Position numbers and translations under genes: made by a program
Shown: positions 26,446 to 34,855 of the stretch, one piece after another
How positions within the stretch are numbered: position 1 is the first letter of the stretch
Layout of the letters: the number at the start of each line of letters is the position of its first letter
NCBI RefSeq assembly: GCF_009695745.1
Contig: NZ_VUNH01000010.1
Coordinates: forward strand, 1-64,000
Origin: Pyramidobacter porci
GTDB taxonomy: Bacteria > Synergistota > Synergistia > Synergistales > Dethiosulfovibrionaceae
Length of the DNA stretch: 64,000 bases
Direction: 5' to 3'
Notes under the pieces: generated by a model
Databases searched by the model: none
The model's input: the letters and a program-made list of their open reading frames with translations, nothing else
Told to the model about the DNA's origin: nothing

Positions 26446-26461
26446 TGTTCCACGTGGAACA
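26446..26461. promoter_or_regulatory. parS site 2 (ParB/Spo0J binding)
   Basis: TGTTCCACGTGGAACA, identical to sites at 16605 and 36939, extending to an 18-bp palindrome (26445-26462). It lies in the 52-bp gap between the Cys-rich gene and cobU, outside coding sequence. Confidence 0.92.
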
Positions 26462-26494
26462 TCTTCGCGCCCGAAGTCGCACGAGGCATGACGG

Positions 26495-27016
26495 ATGCTG
26501 ATTTTACTGACCGGCGCCAGCAACAGCGGGAAAAGCCGTTTTGCCGAAACGATCGCTTCGCGCTTTTCCGGCCCCAGGATTTACGCCGCGACGATGGTCC
26601 CCTGCGGGGCCGAGGGCGCGGCCCGCGTCGACAGGCACCGCCGCCAGCGCGCCGGGCAGGGGTTCGTCACCGCGGAGTGCCCGCGCGGGCTCGACGGGAT
26701 TTCCGCCGGAACGGACGCGCTGGTACTGCTCGAGGACGTGTCCAACCTGCTCGCCAACGAGATGTTCGGCCGCGGCCGCCCCGATGCGGAGGACGAGGCG
26801 CTGCGCCAGATCGTTTCTCTCGCCGGGCGCGCCGCCGTGGTGATCGCCGTGACGATCGGCGGGGTGAGCGGCGAGGGCTGCGACGCGGCCACGAAGAATT
26901 ACGCGGCGGCGCTGGCCCATCTCAACGAACGGCTCGCCGCCGCGGCCGACGCGGTGATCGAAATGCGCGGCGGCGCGCCGCGGCTGCTGAAGGGAGAATG
27001 TCCATGGATTGGCTGA
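26495..27016 (+). CDS. cobU: Adenosylcobinamide kinase / adenosylcobinamide-phosphate guanylyltransferase
   Basis: A 173-residue bifunctional enzyme that phosphorylates adenosylcobinamide and then attaches GMP. The P-loop GASNSGKS is at residues 7-14, and RVDRHRRQR near residue 45 includes the guanylylated histidine. LLEDVSNLLANEMF matches the conserved central helix. GAGG lies 8 nt before the ATG. The end overlaps cobS by 13 bases. Confidence 0.92.
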   Translation: MLILLTGASNSGKSRFAETIASRFSGPRIYAATMVPCGAEGAARVDRHRRQRAGQGFVTAECPRGLDGISAGTDALVLLEDVSNLLANEMFGRGRPDAEDEALRQIVSLAGRAAVVIAVTIGGVSGEGCDAATKNYAAALAHLNERLAAAADAVIEMRGGAPRLLKGECPWIG

Positions 27017-27792
27017 AACCGTTTTGGATCGCGCTGTCCACGTATTCGGCGGTTCCCGTGCCGCAGTGCGGATGGGACGAAAAGTCGCTGGCCCGCTCGT
27101 TCTGCTTTTTGCCCGCGGTCGGCCTGCTGATCGGCGCGGCGCAGGGCGCGTGGCTGTGGCTGTGCTGGTTTGCCGGCTTCAATCTGCTGCTGCGCAGCGC
27201 CGTGGCCGTGGCCGTGCCGCTGCTGATCAGCGGCGGCATCCACATGGACGGCTTCTGCGACACCATGGACGCCCTTGCGTCCCATCAGCCGCCGCAGCGC
27301 TGTCTCGAGATCATGAAGGACTCGCGCGCCGGCGCGTTCGCGATCATTTACTGCGGCGTTTACCTCGTGCTCGACCTCGGCCTCGTCAGCGAGGCGGCGG
27401 GGCTGCCGGGAGTCTTCTGCCTGATCTTCACGATGTCGCGCGCCGTTTCCGTGCTGTCGGTGCTCAGCCGCAAAAACGCCCGCGGCGGCGGCATGCTGGC
27501 GCGTTTTCAGCAGCCGGCGCAGACGCTGCTGGTGCGCCGCTGCGCCTGGGGATGGATCGCCGCCTGCGCGGTCGCCATGGACTTCTGCGACCTGTACGCC
27601 GGCACCGGCGCGCTGCTGGGCGCCGTGGCGGCGTGGTTCGCCTATCACGCCATGGCGGAGAGGCGCTTCGGCGGCATCACCGGCGACACGTCGGGATTTT
27701 TCGTGCAGACGCTCGAGCTGGCCATGCTGGCCGGCATGGCGCTGGGGCAGGCCGCGGAGATCGCGAGGTTCGCGCTGTGCAGATCCTTCTGA
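27004..27792 (+). CDS. cobS: Adenosylcobinamide-GDP ribazoletransferase (cobalamin synthase)
   Basis: A 262-residue integral membrane enzyme that joins adenosylcobinamide-GDP to alpha-ribazole (phosphate). Characteristic motifs are LSTYSAVPVP near the N-terminus, GGIHMDGFCDTMDAL near residue 80 and MKDSRAGAFAIIY near 105, with GGITGDTSGF near the end. The ATG at 27004 is favoured over one six bases upstream because GGGAG at 26992-26996 is then 7 nt away. Confidence 0.93.
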   Translation: MDWLKPFWIALSTYSAVPVPQCGWDEKSLARSFCFLPAVGLLIGAAQGAWLWLCWFAGFNLLLRSAVAVAVPLLISGGIHMDGFCDTMDALASHQPPQRCLEIMKDSRAGAFAIIYCGVYLVLDLGLVSEAAGLPGVFCLIFTMSRAVSVLSVLSRKNARGGGMLARFQQPAQTLLVRRCAWGWIAACAVAMDFCDLYAGTGALLGAVAAWFAYHAMAERRFGGITGDTSGFFVQTLELAMLAGMALGQAAEIARFALCRSF

Positions 27793-28352
27793 TCCGCCAC
27801 GGCGCGACCGCCAGCAACCGGGCGCGTCTCTATCTGGGGCGCGCCGACGAACCGCTCTGCAAGGCCGGGATCGAACAGGCCCGCGCGCGCTTCGCCGACG
27901 GACTGCCGCCGGTGGAAAAGGTTTTCGTCAGCCCGCTGCGCCGCTGCCGCCAGACCGCCGCGATCCTCTTTCCGGACTTCGAACCGGTCGTGATCGAGGC
28001 GTTCGTCGAGATCGACTTCGGCCGCTTCGAGGGGCAGTCGCACGACCAGCTCATAAGCGGCGACCCTGCCTATGCCGCCTGGCTCGCCTCGCGCGGCGAA
28101 GGACCGATCCCCGGCGGCGAAGACATGGCAGCGCTGCGAAGGCGCTGCCGCCAAGGATTTCTGGACATGACCGCGCAGTCGCGCGGCTGCGGCCGCATCG
28201 CCGCGGTCGCTCACGGCGGCACGATCATGGCCGTCCTCAGCAAGTTCTGCGAGCCGCCGCGCGCCTTTTACGACGGCTTCGTGAAAAACTGCGGCGTCGT
28301 GCGCTGCGTCTGGGACGGCGCGCGGCTGCGCCTCGAAGGCGGCCTGTCGTGA
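27777..28352 (+). CDS. cobC: Alpha-ribazole phosphatase (histidine phosphatase family)
   Basis: A 191-residue phosphoglycerate-mutase-like phosphatase. LLIRHGATASNRARLYLG carries the phosphohistidine RHG motif, FVSPLRRCRQTA the second arginine site, and VAHGGTIMAVL the second catalytic histidine. Start is GTG at 27777 with GAGG 8 nt upstream, inside cobS (16-nt overlap). It removes phosphate from alpha-ribazole phosphate or adenosylcobalamin phosphate. Generic histidine phosphatases look similar; the operon context decides the call. Confidence 0.85.
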   Translation: MQILLIRHGATASNRARLYLGRADEPLCKAGIEQARARFADGLPPVEKVFVSPLRRCRQTAAILFPDFEPVVIEAFVEIDFGRFEGQSHDQLISGDPAYAAWLASRGEGPIPGGEDMAALRRRCRQGFLDMTAQSRGCGRIAAVAHGGTIMAVLSKFCEPPRAFYDGFVKNCGVVRCVWDGARLRLEGGLS

Positions 28353-29323
28353 GCGCCGTCGCGTCGCTGGCGGCGCTCACGATCGGTTTCGCGCTCGATC
28401 TGCTGTGCGGCGATCCGCACGGATTTCCTCACATCGTCGTCTTCGCCGGCAAGCTGATCGCCTGGGGCGAGAGAATCCTGCGCCCGCTGCTCCCCTCCAC
28501 GAAACGGGGCGAGCGCGCCGCGGGGGCGCTGCTGGTCCTCGTCGTCGCCGCCGTCTGCACGGCGCTGCCCGCGCTGCTGCTGCGCGTTCTGTACGCGCGT
28601 TCGTTCTGGGGCGGGCTGGCGGCGGAAAGCTTTTTCTGTTACCAGCTTTTGGCGGCGCGTTCCCTCCGCGACGAAAGCCGCAAGGTCGCCGCGGCGCTGA
28701 AAAACGGCGACCTGGGGAGCGCGCGTTACTGGCTGTCGATGATCGTCGGGCGCGACACCGAGTTTCTCGACGAGACCGGCGTCGTCAAGGCCGCCGTCGA
28801 GACCGTGGCCGAAAACACCGCCGACGGCGTAGTCGCGCCGCTGCTCTGGATCGGTCTTTTCGGCGTGCCCGGCGGCTGCTTCTGCAAGGCCGTCAACACC
28901 ATGGACTCGATGATCGGCTACGAAAACGATCGTTACCGCTGGTTCGGCACGGCCGCCGCGCGGCTCGACGACCTCGTCAACTTCGTCCCCGCCCGCCTGG
29001 CCGGGCTGTTGATGGTCGCCGCCGCCGGACTGTGCCGCTTCGACATGGCCAACGCGTGGCGCATCCTGCGCCGCGACCGCCTCAGGCACGCCAGCCCCAA
29101 TTCCGCCCACGCCGAAGCCGCCTGCGCGGGCGCGCTGCGCGTCCAGCTGGCCGGCCCCGCCAGCTACGGCGGACAGGTCGAGGCAAAACCGTTCCTCGGC
29201 GATCCGCTGCGCCCCGTGGAGACCGCCGACATCGCCCGCGCCCACAAACTTCTTTTCGCGACCGCCGCGCTCTCCTTCTTCCTCGCGCTGGCGCTGCGTT
29301 CCCTTCTTGTCGCTGTGCGGTGA
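28349..29323 (+). CDS. cbiB: Adenosylcobinamide-phosphate synthase
   Basis: A 324-residue membrane protein that attaches the aminopropanol (phosphate) arm to cobyric acid. CbiB motifs: FALDLLCGDPHGFPH at the N-terminus, TVAENTADGVVAPLLW near residue 155 and KAVNTMDSMIGYENDRYRWFG near 185, then DDLVNFVPARLAGLLM. The GTG start overlaps the cobC stop (GTGA). It is the last gene of the cluster, ahead of a strong terminator. Confidence 0.93.
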   Translation: MSAVASLAALTIGFALDLLCGDPHGFPHIVVFAGKLIAWGERILRPLLPSTKRGERAAGALLVLVVAAVCTALPALLLRVLYARSFWGGLAAESFFCYQLLAARSLRDESRKVAAALKNGDLGSARYWLSMIVGRDTEFLDETGVVKAAVETVAENTADGVVAPLLWIGLFGVPGGCFCKAVNTMDSMIGYENDRYRWFGTAAARLDDLVNFVPARLAGLLMVAAAGLCRFDMANAWRILRRDRLRHASPNSAHAEAACAGALRVQLAGPASYGGQVEAKPFLGDPLRPVETADIARAHKLLFATAALSFFLALALRSLLVAVR

Positions 29324-29335
29324 ACGGGGCTCCAT

Positions 29336-29390
29336 AAAAAATCGGACGCGAGGCAAACGCAGTCGTTTGTCTCGCGTCCGATTTTTTTTT
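29336..29390 (+). terminator. Terminator of the cobalamin cluster
   Basis: AAAAATCGGACGCGAG and CTCGCGTCCGATTTT pair with additional CAAACG/CGTTTG at the loop end; a nine-T tail runs to 29390. The A-run on the left side makes it usable by the convergent ABC operon too. Confidence 0.9.
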
Positions 29391-29407
29391 GCGTTTTTTC
29401 CACGCAC

Positions 29408-30181
29408 TCATTGGGTGCGGTCGTTCATCGTCCACCTGAGCAGGCGCTTCTTGATCCGCTCGAAAAACTGCATCACCACGACCAGCACCAGCACCATGAA
29501 CAGGAATCCGGCCCAGGTGTAGTCGTACAGCCCGAACTCCGCGTACTTCTTCACGAAAAAGCCCATGCCGTACTGCGCGCCGTACATCTCCGAATAGACC
29601 AGCATCACGAAGGTGCTGCGCAGCGAGTTGACGAAGCCGGCGAGGATCGAAGGGCTGGCCGCCGGCAGGATGACCTTGACGAGGCGCTTGAAGCCTTTCA
29701 GTTCCAGCGTCGCCGCCTTGTCGAGATAGCGCTTGTCGATAGTCATGATGCCCGTGACGGCCGCGAACAGCGTCGACCAGATCGTGCCGTAAACGATCAG
29801 GAACACCGAGGCGCTCCAGAAATCCGGCGCCAGCAGCAGCGCGAACGGCGACAACAAAATCGACGGCACGACGCTGAACATGTAGATCACCGGGTAGAGC
29901 GCGTCGCGCAGCCGCTCGTTCATGCCCAGGACCGTGCCAACGAACAGCGCCACGCCCAGCGAGACGGCGATCGACGGGACCATCAGCTTCATCGACGCCA
30001 GCAGGTTCACGAACATCGTGCGCCCTTCGCCGGCGAAGACTTTGCGGATGGCCTCGACGCGCGGGAACAGATAAGGATTGGCGCGCCCCGTCTCGGTCAT
30101 GTAAACGTACAGCGCGATGAGCGAGGCGCAGATGCAGAAGGTCAGCCAGTACTTGCCGAAAAAGTATCTCAGCCTGCCCAT
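29408..30181 (-). CDS. ABC transporter permease, nitrate/sulfonate/taurine type
   Basis: A 257-residue inner-membrane permease with about six transmembrane segments. The domain typical of SsuC/TauC proteins is seen: VFLIVYGTIWSTLFAAVTGI, then AATLELKGFKRLVKVILPAASPSILAG, the cytoplasmic EAA-like loop that docks the ATPase. It is the last gene of a leftward operon (ATPase, binding protein, permease), starting 21 bp after the binding-protein gene. Substrate unknown. Confidence 0.88.
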   Translation of the reverse strand: MGRLRYFFGKYWLTFCICASLIALYVYMTETGRANPYLFPRVEAIRKVFAGEGRTMFVNLLASMKLMVPSIAVSLGVALFVGTVLGMNERLRDALYPVIYMFSVVPSILLSPFALLLAPDFWSASVFLIVYGTIWSTLFAAVTGIMTIDKRYLDKAATLELKGFKRLVKVILPAASPSILAGFVNSLRSTFVMLVYSEMYGAQYGMGFFVKKYAEFGLYDYTWAGFLFMVLVLVVVMQFFERIKKRLLRWTMNDRTQ

Positions 30182-30202
30182 CGCGAAGTCCGTTCCCGCC
30201 GC

Positions 30203-31252
30203 TTAGTTGTTTTCCGCGAAGAAGGCGCGCTGACGTTCGTAGAAGGTGGGATCTTCGCTGCCGTGGGCGGCGGTGGCGTCTTCAAGCGCCTGCCGGTACA
30301 GTTCGGTGTCGATGTGGTCCTCGATCTTGATGTTCTTGGCGTTTTCGCTCAGGAAGCCCGTCTTGTCGAGGATGCCCCAGGCGCGGACGACCGACTTGCT
30401 GAGCGGGTCGGCGTTGACGACGTAGTGAGCGGTGTCGAGCATGTAGGCGGCCACGTACTCGTCGGAAGCGCCGATCTTCTTGGCCAGCATGGAGACCGCT
30501 TCGTCGCGGTGGCTCTCGTAGTAGCTCTGCGCCCGCAGCAGCGCGCGCAAAACGGCCTTGATCGTCTCGGGATTCTTCCTGACGTACTCCGTCTGCGCCT
30601 CCATGCGGCAGCAGGAATAGTTGGGCATCACTTCGCTCTGGTAGGTGACGATCTGGACATCCTTCATCTTCTTGACGTTGAAGTTCTGGCCCGTGCCCAT
30701 CAGCGCGTAATCGACCTCGCCGCGCACGACGGCGGCCAGCGCTTCGTTGTAGCCGGAATAGGTCACCCAGTTGACGGCCTTGAGCGGCTCCTTGTAGCCC
30801 AGATCCATGACCGCGCCGGTGAAGGCGAAGTACGAGGGGTTGCAGGCGAACTTTTTGCCGATCAGCGACTGCACGCCCTTCCACTCCGCGCCGGCGCGGG
30901 CGACGACGGGCATGCAGCCGGTCACCATGTGGCCGCCGAAGATGGTCAGGTCGATGCCGGCGGCGATCTGCTGCAGCGGCGCGGCCGTGCCGGAGTTGGA
31001 AACCACGTCCACCTTGCCGGTGGCCAGCAGCGTCATGGCGTCGGCGTTGGCGTTGGCGAGGACCGGTTCAATCGTCAGCCCTTCGTCCTTGAAGTAGCCC
31101 TTGTTCTCGGCGATCGTCACCAGCACGTTGCCGCTCGTGCCGTAGTTCCAGCGCACGACGCTCTGCTCGGGGGCGGCGGAAGCGACGGCCGAAGCGGCCA
31201 GCGCCAGACTCATAGAGGCGAACAGACGGACAGCATTTTTCTTCACAGACAT
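30203..31252 (-). CDS. ABC transporter substrate-binding protein, NMT1/SsuA-like
   Basis: A 349-residue periplasmic binding protein with a Sec signal peptide (residues 1-27, ending ASAVASA). VVRWNYGTSGNVLVTIAENKGYFKDEGLTIE is the standard opening of this family, followed by ATGKVDVVSNSGTAAPLQQIAAG. It belongs to the group that binds nitrate, sulfonates, pyrimidines, thiamine precursors and similar small anions or heterocycles; the sequence does not indicate which. Nearby cobalamin genes are separated by a terminator and give no firm clue. Confidence 0.86.
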   Translation of the reverse strand: MSVKKNAVRLFASMSLALAASAVASAAPEQSVVRWNYGTSGNVLVTIAENKGYFKDEGLTIEPVLANANADAMTLLATGKVDVVSNSGTAAPLQQIAAGIDLTIFGGHMVTGCMPVVARAGAEWKGVQSLIGKKFACNPSYFAFTGAVMDLGYKEPLKAVNWVTYSGYNEALAAVVRGEVDYALMGTGQNFNVKKMKDVQIVTYQSEVMPNYSCCRMEAQTEYVRKNPETIKAVLRALLRAQSYYESHRDEAVSMLAKKIGASDEYVAAYMLDTAHYVVNADPLSKSVVRAWGILDKTGFLSENAKNIKIEDHIDTELYRQALEDATAAHGSEDPTFYERQRAFFAENN

Positions 31253-31302
31253 ATTTAAAGAACGCTCCTTTTATAGGAATGATGTGGTGCTTACAACCTG
31301 AT

Positions 31303-32163
31303 TCACTTGGCGCCGCGCGCGAACAGACCGTCGCGCGACAGGCGCTCGGCCACGTCGCGGTTGATGTGGCGGATCAGCGTCTCGCGCAGGCGGACGAATT
31401 CCGTGCTTTCAAAGCGGGCGCTGCGCGAAGCGCCCCCCGCCGCGGGGACGCGGCAGTCAAAGATCACGCCGCCGGGCGACTGCCCCAGCACGACGACGCG
31501 GCTGCCCAGCAGCAGCGCTTCGTCCACGTCGTGCGTGACGAAAAAGACGGTCTTTTTCGGCTCGTGCTTCGCCCACAGCTCCGAGACCAGATCCTGAAGC
31601 ATGGCGCGCGTCACCGCGTCGAGCGCGCCGAACGGCTCGTCCATCAGCAGCACCGGCGGATCGACGGCGAACGCCTGCGCGATCGCCACGCGCTGCTGCA
31701 TGCCGCCGGACAGCTCGCGCGGCAGCTTGCGGAAGACCGCGCCGTCGAAGCCGACCCCGCGCAGTTTTTCCAGCGCGACAGACTTCAGTTCGTCCACGCT
31801 GCGCCCGGGGAAACGCTGCTTCAGCGCCAGCATGACGTTTTCACCCGCCGTCATCCACGGGAACAGGCCGTAATCCTGAAAGACCACGCCGCGGTCCAGC
31901 CCCGCGCCCTCGATCGGACGGCTGTCGATCGAGATCTCGCCGCGGGTGGGGCGCTCCAGCCCCGCCAGCAGGCGCAGGAACGTGCTTTTGCCGCAGCCCG
32001 ACTGCCCCAGCAGGCAGACGAACTCCCCCGCCGCGACGGAGAGGTCGATATCTTTCAGTATCAGCTTGTCCTTCACATACGCGAAGGAAAGATCCTTGAC
32101 GGCGATATTCTGCACGACGGGCGCGTCCTCTCTGAATTTGTCATCATCTGAATTCATTCTCAT
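31303..32163 (-). CDS. ABC transporter ATP-binding protein, nitrate/sulfonate/taurine type
   Basis: A 286-residue ATPase: Walker A GQSGCGKST near residue 53, FQDYGLFPWMT Q-loop, signature LSGGMQQRV near 152 and Walker B LLMDEPFGALD. A C-terminal extension of about 50 residues follows the H-loop region. It is the first gene of the leftward importer operon. No good ribosome-binding sequence precedes the ATG at 32163 or the next in-frame ATG at 32157, and a TATAAC box lies only a few bases upstream, so a leaderless or very short 5' end, or a later start, is possible. Confidence 0.88.
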   Translation of the reverse strand: MRMNSDDDKFREDAPVVQNIAVKDLSFAYVKDKLILKDIDLSVAAGEFVCLLGQSGCGKSTFLRLLAGLERPTRGEISIDSRPIEGAGLDRGVVFQDYGLFPWMTAGENVMLALKQRFPGRSVDELKSVALEKLRGVGFDGAVFRKLPRELSGGMQQRVAIAQAFAVDPPVLLMDEPFGALDAVTRAMLQDLVSELWAKHEPKKTVFFVTHDVDEALLLGSRVVVLGQSPGGVIFDCRVPAAGGASRSARFESTEFVRLRETLIRHINRDVAERLSRDGLFARGAK

Positions 32164-32345
32164 CTGTTATAATGATAATATCATTGCATCACATCCGTTG
32201 CATTGTGTTATTGCGCGGACTTTTGGTCGATTCCGCAGTCTTTTGTGCGTCATTAACGATGATATTTCGAAGACAAAAGTCCGGCGGCGGAAACGATTTC
32301 GTCCCCGATGGAAGTCGATCCCGGCGTTTTCAAAGCGGTTCGCCG

Positions 32346-32374
32346 GTGACAAGACCCTGTGCCGGTGCTATAAT
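32346..32374 (+). promoter_or_regulatory. Predicted promoter of the polar amino acid ABC operon
   Basis: GTGACA (32346-32351) and TATAAT (32369-32374) with a 17-nt spacer. Twenty bases further on is a 15-nt palindrome, ATGATTGTCAATCAT (32394-32408), in a position suitable for a repressor. Confidence 0.75.
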
Positions 32375-32440
32375 CTTCTCCATTATATTCTATATGATTG
32401 TCAATCATAATTGACTGTAAAAACAGACGGGAGCTGCCAC

Positions 32441-33178
32441 ATGCTTGAGATCAGTCATCTGAAAAAGAGCTACAACGGCCAGCCGGTGCTGCGGGACGTG
32501 AACCTGACGCTGGCGCAGGGCGAGGTCATGGCGATCATCGGCCCGTCGGGAACGGGCAAGTCCACGCTGCTGCGCTGCGTCAACTTTTTGGAGCGCCCCG
32601 AGAGCGGAACGATCGCTCTCGACGAACTGACGGTCGACGCCGCCCGCGCCACGCAGGCTCAGATCCACGCGCTGCGGCGCAGGACGGCCATGGTCTTTCA
32701 AAATTACAATTTGCTGCGCAATCTGACGGCTCTGGAGAACGTCATGGAACCGATGGTCACGGTCCAGCGTCTGCCGCGCCTTCAGGCCCGCAGACGGGCC
32801 TTGGAACTTCTGGACAAGGTGGGCCTGGCCGACAAGGCGGATTTTTATCCGCGCAGGATGTCGGGCGGCCAGCAGCAACGCGTGGGAATCGCCCGCGCCA
32901 TGGGCGGCGACGCCAAGGTGATTTTGCTCGACGAGCCCACGTCGTCGCTGGATCCCGAGCTGATCGGCGAGGTTCTGGCGGTGATCCGGCAGCTGGCGGA
33001 AGAGCACACGACCATGGTGATTGTCACGCACGAGATGAAGTTCGCCCGCGAGGTCGCCGACAAGATGATCTTCCTCGAGGATGGCGTCGCCGCCGGCGAA
33101 GGCACGCCGGAAGAGATCTTCGAACGCTGCGGGAACGAGCGCATCCGCCGTTTCGTGCGCCGCGTCATGGATCAGTAG
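32441..33178 (+). CDS. Polar amino acid ABC transporter ATP-binding protein (GlnQ/HisP type)
   Basis: A 245-residue ATPase: Walker A GPSGTGKST near residue 35, VFQNYNLLRNLTALEN Q-loop typical of the polar amino acid group, signature MSGGQQQRVGIARA, Walker B VILLDEPTSSLDPE and the THEMKFAREVADK H-loop. The ATG at 32441 follows GGGAG at 32429-32433. It leads a three-gene operon (ATPase, permease, binding protein) with 14-bp and 50-bp gaps. The amino acid carried is not known. Confidence 0.92.
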   Translation: MLEISHLKKSYNGQPVLRDVNLTLAQGEVMAIIGPSGTGKSTLLRCVNFLERPESGTIALDELTVDAARATQAQIHALRRRTAMVFQNYNLLRNLTALENVMEPMVTVQRLPRLQARRRALELLDKVGLADKADFYPRRMSGGQQQRVGIARAMGGDAKVILLDEPTSSLDPELIGEVLAVIRQLAEEHTTMVIVTHEMKFAREVADKMIFLEDGVAAGEGTPEEIFERCGNERIRRFVRRVMDQ

Positions 33179-33192
33179 GGAGGCGCGGAAAA

Positions 33193-33858
33193 ATGCTTTT
33201 CGACTTCAAAAGCTTTAGCGAGCTGTTTCCGTTGGTCTTGTCCTCGCTGGGGCTGACGGCGGAGATCGCCGCCCTCTCGCTGGCCGGCACGCTGCTCCTT
33301 TCCACCGCCATCGCCATCGTGCGCTATTACAAAGTCCCCCTGCTGACGCAGTTTTTCGACGCGTTCGTGACCGTGTTCCGCGCCACGCCGCTGGTGGTGG
33401 CGCTGTTCATGATTTTCTTCGCGCTGCCCTGCCTGATTCCGGCGCTCAAGGCGATGACGCCGCTCCAAGCCACGGTCATCAGCCTGATCTGCAACACGTC
33501 GGCCTTCATGGCGGAAAGTTTCCGCGCCGCGCTGGAGTCGGTGGACACGGGGCAGATCGAAGCCTGCTACTCGATGGGCATGACGCGGGCCCAGGCGATG
33601 CGGCGCGCCATCCTGCCCCAGGCCTTCGTCGTCGCCGCGCCTTCGATCGGCAACCATTTCATCGGTATCATCAAGGGCACGGCGCTGGGCTTCACCGTCG
33701 GGCTGGCCGACGTAATGGGCACGGCCAAGACGGAAGCGGCGCTGAGCCTGCGCTTTTTCGAGGCTTACCTGTGCGTGACTATCGTCTACGTGGCGATCGT
33801 GCTGATCGTCGAGTTTTTCCTGCGCCGGATCGAACGGCGGCTGCAGAACCTCTATTAG
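33193..33858 (+). CDS. Polar amino acid ABC transporter permease (HisM/GlnP type)
   Basis: A 221-residue permease with about five transmembrane helices. TVFRATPLVVALFMIFFALP is the conserved N-terminal motif, and ESVDTGQIEACYSMGMTRAQAMRRAILPQAF is the EAA loop that contacts the ATPase. GGGAGG precedes the ATG by 9 nt. A single permease gene suggests a homodimeric channel. Confidence 0.92.
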   Translation: MLFDFKSFSELFPLVLSSLGLTAEIAALSLAGTLLLSTAIAIVRYYKVPLLTQFFDAFVTVFRATPLVVALFMIFFALPCLIPALKAMTPLQATVISLICNTSAFMAESFRAALESVDTGQIEACYSMGMTRAQAMRRAILPQAFVVAAPSIGNHFIGIIKGTALGFTVGLADVMGTAKTEAALSLRFFEAYLCVTIVYVAIVLIVEFFLRRIERRLQNLY

Positions 33859-33908
33859 CGCCGTTCTTTTCGAAAAATCATACATTCTTTAAGGAAGGTG
33901 TTCTTTTC

Positions 33909-34718
33909 ATGAATCTGAAACGTATCTGCGCTCTTTCCCTTGCCGCTGCGGCGCTGACCGCCGGCGCGGCGTGCGCCGCCGGCGCGCTCAAGGAAATTAC
34001 CGTCGCCTCCGGCAACAGTTCCGTCCCCAACTCCTACGTCTCCAAGGGGCAGCACCTCGGCACCGAGCCCGACATCTGGGCCGCCATCGCCGCCAGGACC
34101 GGATTGAAAGTCAACTTCGTCACCGGCGAATTCAACACGCTCTTCGGCTATCTCGATTCGGGACGCGCCGACACGGTGGGCAACACGATCACCGTCAACC
34201 AGAAACGCATCGACAAGTACAGATTCTCCGAGCCGTACGCCTACATCCCCGAAAAGCTCGTCGTTCACGAAGAGCGCACGGACCTGAAGCGTCTTAAAGA
34301 CATCGACGGCCTGAAATGCGGCTACAGCGCCGGATCGAACGGCGGCAACCTGTTCAAGCAGATCGCCGAGAAGGAAGGCATCAAGGTCGAACTGGCCGTT
34401 TTCGACAGCAGCGACCTGCTCAACGAAGCTTTCCGCCAGGGCAAAGTGGACGTGATGATCTTCGCCGGCAGCGAGGCGGCTTTCAAGATCAAAAACGGTT
34501 TCCTCAAAGCCCGCACGGTCGAGGAGAACATCGCCGTCGGCGAGAAGGCGTTTCCGTTCCGCACCGACGAAAAGTCGCTGGCGCTGCGCGCCGTCGTCAC
34601 CAAGGCCATTCAGGAGATGAAAGCCGACGGCACGCTGACCGCCATCTATCAGAAATGGTTTAACGACGATTTCAGTCAGCCGCCCGCCGGTTACGTCTCG
34701 CCCTGGAAGCTTGACTGA
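33909..34718 (+). CDS. Polar amino acid ABC transporter substrate-binding protein
   Basis: A 269-residue periplasmic binding protein of the SBP_bac_3 family. The signal peptide covers residues 1-24 (ending GAACA). Mature features: GTEPDIWAAIAARTGLKVNFV, LDSGRADTVGNTITVNQKRIDKYRFSEPY, and a C-terminal LTAIYQKWFNDD, all standard for the family. GGAAGGTG lies 8 nt before the ATG at 33909; the longer frame upstream overlaps the permease gene and is not used. A strong terminator follows. Confidence 0.92.
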   Translation: MNLKRICALSLAAAALTAGAACAAGALKEITVASGNSSVPNSYVSKGQHLGTEPDIWAAIAARTGLKVNFVTGEFNTLFGYLDSGRADTVGNTITVNQKRIDKYRFSEPYAYIPEKLVVHEERTDLKRLKDIDGLKCGYSAGSNGGNLFKQIAEKEGIKVELAVFDSSDLLNEAFRQGKVDVMIFAGSEAAFKIKNGFLKARTVEENIAVGEKAFPFRTDEKSLALRAVVTKAIQEMKADGTLTAIYQKWFNDDFSQPPAGYVSPWKLD

Positions 34719-34739
34719 TCTCTTTTCGACAGGCTGAGA

Positions 34740-34769
34740 GCCGCCGTCCGCACGGCGGCTTTTATTTTT
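34740..34769 (+). terminator. Terminator of the polar amino acid ABC operon
   Basis: GCCGCCGT (34740-34747) and ACGGCGGC (34752-34759) flank a 4-nt loop and are followed by TTTTATTTTT. Confidence 0.9.
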
Positions 34770-34855
34770 ATCGGCGCTGTGTTAGTATGACGGCAGTTCG
34801 CCCCTGCCCGGCCTGGCGTCTTTCCGAAAGCGGGGGCCAGTAGGGAGGCTTCGCT

